A DNA stretch of 19,581 nucleotides, taken from assembly GCA_903644035.1 (NCBI GenBank), contig CAHJXG010000080.1, positions 1-19,581 of the forward strand, read 5' to 3'. The notes under the pieces were generated by a model. That model did no database searches, was not told the DNA's origin, and saw nothing but the letters and a program-made list of their open reading frames with translations. Below, in pieces: positions 1 through 6,540 of the stretch; position 1 is the first letter of the stretch; each line of letters starts with the position of its first letter. The DNA is from Rhodospirillales bacterium. Its GTDB lineage: Bacteria; Pseudomonadota; Alphaproteobacteria; Acetobacterales; Acetobacteraceae. The position numbers and the translations under genes are program-made.

Positions 1-552
1 CTGCCGAAGAAGTGCGGGCACCTGAACGACAAGCGGCTCGCCGACCCGCATGACATGGCGGCCAAGGTCGCGGCGGCCCGCACGGCGCGGCGGCATCTGT
101 ATATCCTGGCCCGCACCGATGCTGCCGCGAGCGAGGGCATGGATGGCGCCGTGGCCCGGGCGAAGCTGTATATGGACGCCGGCGCCGACGCGATCTTTCC
201 GGAGGCGCTGCACTCCGCCGAGATGTTCCGTGAGTTCGCCCGGCGGATGCCGGGTGTGCCGCTGCTCGCCAACATGACCGAGTTCGGCCGCACGCCGTTC
301 TTCACCGCCGCCGAGTTCGAGGCCATGGGCTACCGCATGGTGATCTGGCCCGTGAGTTCCATGCGCGTCGCGGCCAAGGCGTCGGAAACCCTGTACGCCG
401 CGATCCGACGCGACGGCGGCACGCACAACGTGCTCGACCAGATGCAGACCCGGTCCGAGCTGTACGCCACCATCGACTACGCCGGCTACGAGGCGCTGGA
501 CCGGAGCATCGTCAGCACCGTGGTCCCGCACGGCATGCCGCAGCGGGACTGA
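1..552 (+). CDS. Methylisocitrate lyase / isocitrate lyase-PEP mutase family protein (5' truncated by window edge)
   Basis: The reading frame is open from base 1, so only the C-terminal ~183 residues are visible, of about 290 usual for this family. The first residues contain KKCGH, the catalytic-loop signature of the isocitrate lyase/PEP mutase superfamily, in which the Cys acts in C-C bond cleavage. Downstream, the pattern ILARTDA followed by GADAIFPEAL and PLLANMTEFG matches the TIM-barrel strands of PrpB-type enzymes. In PrpB the reaction is 2-methylisocitrate to succinate plus pyruvate, the last step of the methylcitrate cycle for propionyl-CoA. Other members cleave dimethylmalate or oxaloacetate or act on phosphonates, so substrate is inferred. 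The stop lies two bases before the next start, so it is probably co-transcribed with the deacetylase-like gene. Confidence 0.85.
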   Translation: MPKKCGHLNDKRLADPHDMAAKVAAARTARRHLYILARTDAAASEGMDGAVARAKLYMDAGADAIFPEALHSAEMFREFARRMPGVPLLANMTEFGRTPFFTAAEFEAMGYRMVIWPVSSMRVAAKASETLYAAIRRDGGTHNVLDQMQTRSELYATIDYAGYEALDRSIVSTVVPHGMPQRD

Positions 553-554
553 GC

Positions 555-1703
555 GTGCAGCACGACCCGCTGCGGCGCTTCCCTTCGCCGCTGCAAAGCC
601 CCGTCTACGTCGGAAGCGAGATCTACCGGCGCTCGACCTACGGCCCGACCCATCCGCTGGCGATCCCGCGGGTGACGATCTGCACCGACCTGTGCCGGGT
701 GATGGGCTGGCTGCCGGACGAGGTGTTCGTCACGGCGCCGATGGCCGACCTCGCCGCCGTCACCCGGTTCCACGCCCCCGACTACGTCGCCGCCCTGGCA
801 CGGGCGGAGGCGGCGCAGGCGGTGTCGGAGGAGGACCGCGCCCGCTACCGCATCGGCGCCGAAGGCAACCCGGTCTATGCGGAGATCTACCGTCGCCCCA
901 TGACCTCGGCCGGTGGCGTGATGCTGTCCGCCGCGCTCACCGCCGGGGGCGGCATCGTGCACTGCCCCGGCGGCGGCACGCATCACGGACGCCCCGACCG
1001 CGCCAGCGGCTTCTGCTACCTGAACGACCCGGTGCTGGGCATCCTCGCCTGGCTCGACCAGGGGCTGGAGCGGATCGTCTACCTCGACATCGACGCCCAC
1101 CATGGCGACGGGGTGCAGGACGCCTTCCACGACGATCCCCGCGTGCTGACCCTCAGCGTGCACGAGGCTGGGCGATGGCCGTTCACCGGCTTGGTCTCCG
1201 ACCGCGCCGGCGGGGCGGCGCGCAACCTGCCGGTGCCCCAGGGATTCAACGACAGCGAGATGGCCTGGCTGCTGCGCCACGCGATCCTGCCGATGGTCGC
1301 GGCGCACCGGCCACAGGCGATCTTCCTGCAATGCGGCGCCGACGCGCTGGAGGAGGACCCGCTGGCCCGGCTGTCGCTGTCCAACAACGCGCATTGGTCC
1401 GTGGCGGCGGCGGTCCGCGACCTCGCGCCGCGGCTGATCGTCACGGGCGGCGGCGGCTACAACCCCTACACGGTCGGTCGCTGCTGGGCCGGGGTGTGGG
1501 CGACGCTGAACGGCCTCGCCATCCCGGACCGCACGACTCCGGAGGCGGAGGCCGTGCTGCGCGCGCTCACCTACAACCGGGCGGCCGGGCGCAACCCGCC
1601 GGGCCATTGGTTCACCACGATCCGCGACGCGCCGCGGGACGGCCCGGTGCGCGACGCCGTGAAACTCCTCGCCGAGCAGACGCTTTCGGAGCACCCCGCA
1701 TGA
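555..1703 (+). CDS. Histone deacetylase family protein (AcuC-like Zn-dependent deacylase)
   Basis: This 382-residue protein has the full arginase/deacetylase-fold active site. A GGTHHG motif supplies the tandem catalytic histidines (H143, H144) and is followed by SGFCYLND. LDIDAHHGDG supplies the zinc ligands D180 and H182, and GADAL supplies the third (D263). GGGGYNPYTVGR contains the transition-state Tyr (Y302). Bacterial relatives include AcuC, which deacetylates acetyl-CoA synthetase, and acetylpolyamine amidohydrolases. Protein lysine deacylation in the cytoplasm is the likely role, but the substrate cannot be read from sequence. The start is a GTG two bases after the preceding stop, with only a weak Shine-Dalgarno, which suggests translational coupling. 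No upstream in-frame ATG fits better. The 3' end overlaps the DUF192 gene by four bases (ATGA). Confidence 0.92.
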   Translation: MQHDPLRRFPSPLQSPVYVGSEIYRRSTYGPTHPLAIPRVTICTDLCRVMGWLPDEVFVTAPMADLAAVTRFHAPDYVAALARAEAAQAVSEEDRARYRIGAEGNPVYAEIYRRPMTSAGGVMLSAALTAGGGIVHCPGGGTHHGRPDRASGFCYLNDPVLGILAWLDQGLERIVYLDIDAHHGDGVQDAFHDDPRVLTLSVHEAGRWPFTGLVSDRAGGAARNLPVPQGFNDSEMAWLLRHAILPMVAAHRPQAIFLQCGADALEEDPLARLSLSNNAHWSVAAAVRDLAPRLIVTGGGGYNPYTVGRCWAGVWATLNGLAIPDRTTPEAEAVLRALTYNRAAGRNPPGHWFTTIRDAPRDGPVRDAVKLLAEQTLSEHPA

Positions 1704-2182
1704 ACCGCCGCCTCCTGTTTGCCCTTTTGATGGTGATGCCCCTGATGGTCACAGCCCCGGCCGCCGACGCCCAGACCACGGCACAGCCGGAACTGCCGAA
1801 GGAGCCGCTCTCGATCAGGACGCGCGACGGCAAGCGCCATGAGTTCCAGGTCGAGATGGCGCTGAGCCCGGAACAGCAGAGGGTGGGCCTGATGTTCCGC
1901 CCGAGCGTGCCCGCGGCGGGCGGGATGCTGTTCGACTGGGGTGCGCCGCGCGACAGCGCCATGTGGATGCGCAACACCATCAGCCCGCTCGACATGCTGT
2001 TCATCAACGCCGACGGCACGATCCGCCGGGTCGCCGAGGACACCGTGCCGGGCAGCCTCGCCACCATCGAGAGCCGCGGCCCGGTCCGCGCCACGCTGGA
2101 GCTTGCGGCCGGCACGGCGAAGCGCCTGGACATCCGGGTGGGCGACAAGGTCGAGCAGCGCATCTTCGGCCCTGCGCCGTAG
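1700..2182 (+). CDS. DUF192 family exported protein
   Basis: This 160-residue protein begins with a clear signal peptide: positive MNRR, a hydrophobic run to about residue 20, and a probable cleavage after ADA near residue 24. The mature part has DUF192 hallmarks: LSPEQQRVGLMFR, then GGMLFDWG, then MWMRNTISPLDMLFI, then a C-terminal ELAAGTAKRLDIRVGDKV. DUF192 proteins are small beta-rich domains of unknown biochemical role. The start is fixed by the ATGA overlap with the deacetylase-like gene, which indicates translational coupling. The location is periplasmic or outer-surface by inference. It is followed directly by a tRNA gene, so it is the last gene of this operon. Confidence 0.9.
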   Translation: MNRRLLFALLMVMPLMVTAPAADAQTTAQPELPKEPLSIRTRDGKRHEFQVEMALSPEQQRVGLMFRPSVPAAGGMLFDWGAPRDSAMWMRNTISPLDMLFINADGTIRRVAEDTVPGSLATIESRGPVRATLELAAGTAKRLDIRVGDKVEQRIFGPAP

Positions 2183-2190
2183 CGTCGGCC

Positions 2191-2219
2191 TTGCGTTGCG
2201 GAGGGCCGGAACCTAGGTT
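2191..2219 (+). promoter_or_regulatory. Candidate promoter for tRNA-Pro
   Basis: TTGCGT at 2191-2196 and TAGGTT at 2214-2219 are separated by 17 bases. They place transcription initiation a few bases before the tRNA at 2231. The -10 match is weak, so this is a position-based suggestion only. Confidence 0.3.
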
Positions 2220-2230
2220 GCGCCCGGGTC

Positions 2231-2304
2231 CGGGGCGTGGCGCAGCCTGGTAGCGCGCTTGTTTTGGGTACAAGAGGCCCCCGGTTCGAGTCCGGGCGCC
2301 CCGA
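2231..2304 (+). tRNA. tRNA-Pro (anticodon TGG)
   Basis: The cloverleaf folds fully. The acceptor stem pairs 2231-2237 (CGGGGCG) with 2297-2303 (CGCCCCG), and the discriminator A is at 2304. The D stem is GCGC/GCGC. The anticodon stem CTTGT/ACAAG closes loop TTTGGGT, with anticodon TGG at 2265-2267. The T arm is CCCGG-TTCGAGT-CCGGG. The 3' CCA is not encoded (CCC follows) and would be added after transcription. The C1-G72 pair is typical of bacterial tRNA-Pro. Confidence 0.96.
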
Positions 2305-2327
2305 CCCGTCGATTTGAGGGATCAACC

Positions 2328-2636
2328 ATGCGCGCCCGCATCTTCCAGCGCCCGAAGACCGCCACCCAGTCCGGCCGCGCCGGTGCCGGCAACTGGGTGC
2401 TGGAATACCAGCCGACCGAGCGCGAGAAGAACGACCCGCTGATGGGCTGGTGGGGCAGCAGCAACACGGAGGGCCAGGTGCGCCTGCGCTTCGACACGCC
2501 GGAGGCCGCCGTGGCGTTCGCCGAGACGAAGGGCGTCGCCTACGACCTGGAGGTGCCGCCCGCGAGCCGGCCGGTCAAGCCGAAAGCCTATGCCGATAAT
2601 TTCCGCTACGGCCGGGCTGAAAACTGGACGCATTAG
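2328..2636 (+). CDS. NADH-ubiquinone oxidoreductase accessory subunit, NDUFS4 family (ETC complex I subunit)
   Basis: This 102-residue protein starts MRARIFQRPKTATQSGRAG and continues with NWVLEYQP, DPLMGWWGS, TEGQVRLRFDT and EAAVAFAETKGVAYDLE, ending in YADNFRYGRAENWTH. That order matches the bacterial counterpart of mitochondrial NDUFS4 (the 18-kDa AQDQ subunit). In mitochondria this subunit binds the peripheral arm of complex I near the NADH-oxidising module. In bacteria it is characteristic of Alphaproteobacteria, where its gene usually lies apart from the nuo operon, as here. The start ATG at 2328 follows GAGGG at 2316-2320. The gene sits between two tRNA genes, 23 bases after tRNA-Pro and 18 before tRNA-Arg, and may share the tRNA transcript. 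Confidence 0.9.
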   Translation: MRARIFQRPKTATQSGRAGAGNWVLEYQPTEREKNDPLMGWWGSSNTEGQVRLRFDTPEAAVAFAETKGVAYDLEVPPASRPVKPKAYADNFRYGRAENWTH

Positions 2637-2654
2637 CTGTATGCAGGGGATGAC

Positions 2655-2731
2655 GCGCCCTTAGCTCAGTTGGATAGAGCGGCGGCCTTCTAATCCGCAT
2701 GTCGGGGGTTCGAATCCCTCAGGGCGCGCCA
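2655..2731 (+). tRNA. tRNA-Arg (anticodon TCT)
   Basis: The acceptor stem pairs GCGCCCT (2655-2661) with AGGGCGC (2721-2727). The discriminator G is at 2728 and CCA is encoded at 2729-2731. The anticodon loop CTTCTAA (2687-2693) carries TCT at 2689-2691. The T arm is GGGGG-TTCGAAT-CCCTC with one G-T pair. The last anticodon-stem pair (31-39) is a C-T mismatch, which is tolerable but unusual. The encoded CCA contrasts with the neighbouring tRNA-Pro. Confidence 0.96.
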
Positions 2732-2750
2732 CGGTCTGCTGGGGAGCTGT

Positions 2751-3160
2751 TGTGACCTGACCCCCATCCTTCATTCAGTGACGACCAGAGAGCGGCGTGT
2801 GTTGTCGCCGTCGTCGGCGACGGTTGCAACCGGCCGTAACGCGGCCAGCCTGAGTTCGGCCGCGTATGCGGCCGGGGTTGCGTAGCTGAGCGCAGAGTGC
2901 GGCCGCTCGGTGTTGTAATCGTCGGCCCAAGTGGCAACCGCCTCGTAGGCGTGGGCCAGGTTCGTGAACAGCGTCTCGTTCAGCAGCTCGTCCCGCATTC
3001 GGCCGTTGAAGCTCTCGACGGTGCCATGTCTGGGTCGGCTTGCCCGGCGCGATGTAGTGCCAGTCGATCCCGGCCTCGCCTACGACAGCACCGCGTTGGA
3101 CGTCAGCTCGATGCCGTTGTCGCTGACGATCGTCGTCGGCTTCACCTCACGTCGTCCCGA
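2751..3160 (-). mobile_element. Remnant of an IS3-family insertion sequence (one end only)
   Basis: About 400 bases keep the 3' end of an IS3-type orfB on the minus strand, plus what looks like the terminal inverted-repeat end near 2753 (TGACCTGACCCCC on the plus strand), about 20 bases from tRNA-Arg. The orfA part, the N-terminal half of orfB and the other IS end are missing. Similarity to the transposase stops near 3160. No matching terminal repeat is visible on the far side, so the element is immobile. The precise ends are estimates. Confidence 0.65.
2771..3160 (-). pseudogene. IS3-family transposase orfB, C-terminal fragment with frameshifts
   Basis: Read on the minus strand, three reading frames give successive pieces of one integrase-core domain. 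First comes VKPTTIVSDNGIELTSNAVLS, interrupted by a TAG at 3080-3082. Next is EAGIDWHYIAPGKPTQ in a second frame. Then TVESFNGRMRDELLNETLF, DDYNTERPHSALSY and TPAAYAAEL follow in a third frame, to the stop at 2771. The second catalytic Asp (in SDNG) and the Glu (in ESFNG) of the DDE triad remain. The first Asp and the whole N-terminal half are gone. The last frame change lies near 3025-3031. With two frame disruptions and a truncation, no active transposase can be made. Confidence 0.85.
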
Positions 3161-3331
3161 AACCTTTATGGGTCCAAAGCCTAAGTCAACGGCTTGCGTT
3201 TGGTAAGATCCCCTTGATTTCTGGATGCGTCTGCATGATGGCGAGACCGCTACGGATGGCGCGTCGACGTACAGCTCGACAGCGCCGAAGCTGCGGAGAG
3301 CGAGTTGGGTCATGAATAAGGGATCTGTAGG

Positions 3332-4537
3332 ATGAGTAACGCTGTCTCGGTGGCTGTTCCCAGGCAGGCCGCGATGTCCATTCTCGTTGCGCTCAGCGTT
3401 ACGCATCTGCTCAATGACATGATCCAGTCGCTGATCCCGGCGATCTACCCGATCATCAAGACGGCCTATCAGCTCGACTATGGTCAGATCGGCCTCATCA
3501 CCCTCGCGTTCCAGATCTCCGCGTCGCTCCTGCAGCCCGCCGTCGGCTTCTATACCGACAAGCATCCCATGCCGTATTCCATGATCGTCGGGATGGGATG
3601 CAGCCTCGCCGGCCTCATCGGGCTGGCCTACGCCAGCAGCTACGGATTGCTGCTGATCGCCGCCGCCTGCGTCGGCCTTGGCTCCTCGATCTTCCATCCC
3701 GAGGCGACGCGCATGGCGCGCAATGCGTCAGGCGGGCGGCAAGGCCTGGCCCAAGGCATCTTCCAGGTCGGCGGCCAGACCGGGGGTGCGCTGGGACCGC
3801 TGCTTGCCGCCTTCGTCATCGTGCCGCTGGGACAGGGAAGTCTTGGCTGGTTCTCGATCGCTGCCCTGCTGGCCATGGCGCTGATGACGTGGATCGCCGG
3901 GCACCATGCCGAGATCACCCCGCTGCGGAAGAAGCCTGCCGACGCCGCGAACAGGCCGTCTCCGGCGAGCGTTCCGCGCCCGGTGGCAAACGTGGTCCTC
4001 CCCTTCGTCATCCTTATTGTCCTTCTGTTCTCGAAGAACGCCTATTCCCAGAGCTTCACCTCATTCTACACCTTCTTCCTCATCGGAAAATTCGGCGTTT
4101 CGGTCCAGACGTCGCAGCTGATGCTGTTCCTGTTCCTGGCGTCGTCGGCCGCAGGGGCGCTGGGCGGCGGCATCCTGGGCGACCGCATCGGCCGCAACCG
4201 CATCCTGTGGTTCTCGATCCTTGGCGCGCTGCCGTTCACGCTGGTTCTGCCCTTCGCAAACCTGTTCTGGACGGGTGTGCTGACGATCATCATCAACCTG
4301 ATCATGTCCAGCTCCTTCGCCGCCATTCTGATCTACGCCATGGAGCTGATGCCCGGACGAGTGGGTCTGGTGGGCGGGTTCTTCTACGGCCTGACGTTCG
4401 GGCTGGGCGGGATCGCGGCTGCCCTGCTTGGCGGCCTTGCCGATCAGTATGGCATCGAGACCGTGTATCGCATCTGCTCATTCCTGCCTGCCATCGGCCT
4501 GCTCGCCTGGTTCCTGCCCCGCTTGCGCGAAGCGTAG
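3332..4537 (+). CDS. fsr: MFS transporter, fosmidomycin resistance protein (Fsr) homologue
   Basis: This 401-residue inner-membrane protein has about 12 hydrophobic segments. Its motifs closely match E. coli Fsr as I remember it: SVTHLLNDMIQSLIPAIYP near residues 22-40, SLLQPAVGFYTDK near 65-77, SSIFHPEATRMARNASGGR near 118-136, GIFQVGGQTGGALGPLLAA, and ELMPGRVGLVGGFFYG in the C-terminal half. Fsr exports the antibiotic fosmidomycin by proton antiport, but native substrates are unknown. The charged linker near residues 195-220 separates the two six-helix bundles. The start ATG follows a poor ribosome site (GTAGG). It lies just beyond a decayed IS and its 5' region is less GC-rich than surrounding DNA, consistent with horizontal acquisition. 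The 171 bases between IS remnant and start contain no gene I recognise. Confidence 0.9.
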   Translation: MSNAVSVAVPRQAAMSILVALSVTHLLNDMIQSLIPAIYPIIKTAYQLDYGQIGLITLAFQISASLLQPAVGFYTDKHPMPYSMIVGMGCSLAGLIGLAYASSYGLLLIAAACVGLGSSIFHPEATRMARNASGGRQGLAQGIFQVGGQTGGALGPLLAAFVIVPLGQGSLGWFSIAALLAMALMTWIAGHHAEITPLRKKPADAANRPSPASVPRPVANVVLPFVILIVLLFSKNAYSQSFTSFYTFFLIGKFGVSVQTSQLMLFLFLASSAAGALGGGILGDRIGRNRILWFSILGALPFTLVLPFANLFWTGVLTIIINLIMSSSFAAILIYAMELMPGRVGLVGGFFYGLTFGLGGIAAALLGGLADQYGIETVYRICSFLPAIGLLAWFLPRLREA

Positions 4538-4575
4538 ACCCGACAGCAGAACGTCCGCTTCGCGATCCCTGGCCG

Positions 4576-4649
4576 GCGCCAGCCCTGCGCCGCGGCAGGG
4601 CGACGCCCCTCCGGCTTCCCCGCCCTTTGCCGCGGCGCAGGGCTGGCGC
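4576..4649 (+). repeat. Perfect 22-bp inverted repeat with 30-base loop
   Basis: Bases 4576-4597 are the exact reverse complement of 4628-4649, starting GCGCCAGCCC and ending GGGCTGGCGC. The 30-base loop itself contains a small GGGCG/CGCCC-type hairpin. There is no T-run after the right arm. It lies 38 bases after the fsr stop and ends 15 bases before the ribosome-binding AAGGAG of the epoxide hydrolase gene. It could end fsr transcripts, stabilise an mRNA end, influence translation of the next gene, or be a repeated palindromic unit. Confidence 0.85.
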
Positions 4650-4680
4650 ATCCTCTCCTTCCATAAGGAGACATCGCACC

Positions 4681-5919
4681 ATGGCAAAGGCGCCAGAGCC
4701 CTTCACCCTGTCCGTGCCCGATGCAGCCATCGCCGACTTGAAGAAGCGCCTGGCGCGAACGCGGTTTCCGGACCAGGCGCCGGGCGAGCCGTGGGCCTAT
4801 GGCACCAGCGCGGACTACATGCGCGAGCTCGCGGAGTACTGGCGCGCCGGCTTCGATTGGCGGGCGCAGGAGGCCAAGCTCAACGCCTTCCCGCAGCACA
4901 AGGCGTCGCTGCACGGCATCGACGTGCATTTCCTGCTTGTGCCGGGCAAAGGCCCGAACCCCTGCCCGCTGCTGCTGATGCACGGCTGGCCCGGATCGGT
5001 GTTCGAGTTCCTCGACATCATCCCGCGCCTGACCGACCCGGCTGCCTTCGGCGGTGACCCGGCGGACGCTTTCACGGTGGTCGCGCCGTCCTTGCCGGGC
5101 TACGGCCTGTCCTTCCGGCCTGGGCAGCCGCGCTTCGGCGTGCCTGCGATCGCCGACTGCCTGGCGGACTTGATGACGAAGGTGCTGGGATATCCGCGGT
5201 TCGCCGCGCAGGGTGGCGACTGGGGCGGCTTCACCGCGTCTTGCCTCGGCGTGCATCACGCGGCCAAACTGCTCGGCATCCACATCAACCTGCTCTCGAT
5301 CCGCCCGGACCTGCCGCCGCCGGAACATCCGACCGTGGAGGAGAAGCGCTACCTTGAGGAAGCGGCGGTTTGGCTCAAGGAGGAGACGGGCTACCAGTGG
5401 ATCCAGGGCACGCGTCCGCAGACGCTCGCGTTCGGCCTGACCGACAGCCCGGTCGGCCTCGCCGCGTGGATCGTGGAGAAGCTCCGTGCCTGGACGGACA
5501 ACGACGGGTCCATCGAAAGCGCGATCAGCCGCGACCGGATGCTGGCGAACATCTCGCTGTATTGGTTCACGGGCTGCATCGGGGCCTCGTTCTGGCCTTA
5601 CTACGCGCGGATGCACGGGCCCTGGCCGATCCCGGACGGTCGCACCGTTGACGTGCCGATGGGCTACGCGGCCTTCCCGAAGGAGATCAGGCGGCCGCCG
5701 CGCAGCATCGCGGCGCGGAGCTACACCGACATCCGCCGTTGGACGCCGATGGACAAGGGCGGACACTTCGCCGCCTGGGAGCAGCCGGCGCTGCTGGCGA
5801 CCGAGATCGCCGCCTTTTTCCGCCCGCTCCGGGACAGTTCGGGATCGGACCCGGGCGAGCCTGCAGCAGGGGGCTTGCGGGAGGGCGTGGCAGGATCGGC
5901 GTCTGGACCGGCCCCATGA
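4681..5919 (+). CDS. Epoxide hydrolase, microsomal-type alpha/beta hydrolase with N-terminal EHN domain
   Basis: This 412-residue protein opens with the epoxide-hydrolase N-terminal domain: PFTLSVPDAAIADLKKRL near residue 7, then WAYGTSADYMRELAEYWR near 38-55. The alpha/beta-hydrolase core follows. HGWPGS (101-106) is the oxyanion-hole motif, GGDWGG holds the nucleophile D180, and the C-terminal GGHFAAWEQP holds the base H362. This arrangement matches mammalian microsomal epoxide hydrolase, which opens epoxides to vicinal diols through an ester intermediate. Substrate specificity cannot be inferred. The ATG is chosen because AAGGAG (4665-4670) sits ten bases upstream and the EHN motif begins right after it. 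The last ~28 residues, rich in Gly, Ser and Pro, extend past the usual end of the fold. A DUF4174 gene follows closely. Confidence 0.92.
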   Translation: MAKAPEPFTLSVPDAAIADLKKRLARTRFPDQAPGEPWAYGTSADYMRELAEYWRAGFDWRAQEAKLNAFPQHKASLHGIDVHFLLVPGKGPNPCPLLLMHGWPGSVFEFLDIIPRLTDPAAFGGDPADAFTVVAPSLPGYGLSFRPGQPRFGVPAIADCLADLMTKVLGYPRFAAQGGDWGGFTASCLGVHHAAKLLGIHINLLSIRPDLPPPEHPTVEEKRYLEEAAVWLKEETGYQWIQGTRPQTLAFGLTDSPVGLAAWIVEKLRAWTDNDGSIESAISRDRMLANISLYWFTGCIGASFWPYYARMHGPWPIPDGRTVDVPMGYAAFPKEIRRPPRSIAARSYTDIRRWTPMDKGGHFAAWEQPALLATEIAAFFRPLRDSSGSDPGEPAAGGLREGVAGSASGPAP

Positions 5920-6012
5920 CGCCGTGGCGTGTGCATGAACCGCGCCGCGGGAGGCGGCCACGCCGGCCGGGCCAGATCGCCTCCCGACCGCGACAAGACG
6001 AAGGAAACCTGG

Positions 6013-6459
6013 TTGTTCGACCGCACAAGCCCAAGCCGTCGCAGACTGGCCGCCTTGGCCGCCGCAATCCTGCTGACGCCCGGGGAGGCCGCCATGCCTG
6101 ATCCGCTGCAACGCTACGCTGGCAGGTCCCGTGTCCTCCTGGTGTTCGCGCCCGGCGAGGACGATCCCGCGATGACTGAGCAGCGCCGGATCCTGGCGTC
6201 TGCGGCGCAGGGGGCGCGGCAGCGTGACCTCGTCGTCGTCGAAGTCACCGCGACACGGGCGTCAGGGCCTGCGATGCCCACGGATGGCGCCCCCGGCGCC
6301 CTGCGAAAGCGCTTCGGCGTGCCTCCTGCCGCGTTCCGGGCCGTGCTGGTCGGCAAGGACGGCGGCGCCAAGCTGTCGGAGGCGGCGCCAATCGAAGCCG
6401 ACCGCTTGTTTGCTGTCGTGGATGCCATGCCGATGCGCCGGCGGGAGATGGGCCGGTAA
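6013..6459 (+). CDS. DUF4174 domain-containing exported protein
   Basis: The mature part carries the DUF4174 pattern: PLQRYAGRSRVLLVFAPGEDD, ending RDLVVVEV; then LRKRFGV, VLVGKDGGAKL and a terminal VVDAMPMRRREM. The fold is probably thioredoxin-like, but no CxxC is present and no function is established. I chose the TTG at 6013 because AAGGAAA lies seven bases upstream. It also gives a conventional signal peptide: RTSPSRRR, a hydrophobic ALAAAILL stretch, and a likely cut near EA before MPDPLQ. An ATG at 5935, or a GTG at 5929, would add about 26 low-complexity residues ahead of the signal peptide and lacks a good ribosome site. It is probably co-transcribed with the epoxide hydrolase and periplasmic. 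Confidence 0.82.
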   Translation: MFDRTSPSRRRLAALAAAILLTPGEAAMPDPLQRYAGRSRVLLVFAPGEDDPAMTEQRRILASAAQGARQRDLVVVEVTATRASGPAMPTDGAPGALRKRFGVPPAAFRAVLVGKDGGAKLSEAAPIEADRLFAVVDAMPMRRREMGR

Positions 6460-6499
6460 CCCGGCGCGGCGTCCCGGCGGTGGCCACGGCCTTGCGGGT

Positions 6500-6526
6500 G
6501 GTCAGGCCAAAGAACCGGCCTCGACC
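6500..6526. terminator. Possible hairpin between convergent genes
   Basis: GGTCAGGCC at 6500-6508 pairs with GGCCTCGACC at 6517-6526 with one bulged base and an 8-base loop. It lies between the stop of the DUF4174 gene and the stop of the minus-strand enolase-superfamily gene, where a shared terminator would be expected. There is no T-run, so this is tentative. Confidence 0.3.
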
Positions 6527-6540
6527 GTGCCGACGCGGCG

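Noticed and set aside
486..1694. Long 402-codon open frame on the minus strand
   Set aside because: It is antisense to the deacetylase-like gene, is rich in Arg, Ala, Val and His, and has no recognisable motifs. The plus-strand frame has a complete active site.
3166..3331. Second IS end or promoter before fsr
   Set aside because: The stretch has lower GC and a TAAGAT at 3204-3209, but no convincing -35 at the right distance and no inverted repeat matching the IS end near 2753.
4444..6111. 555-codon minus-strand open frame
   Set aside because: It is the antisense shadow of the epoxide hydrolase and of the DUF4174 start. It is low complexity, and the plus-strand genes have clear motifs and ribosome sites.
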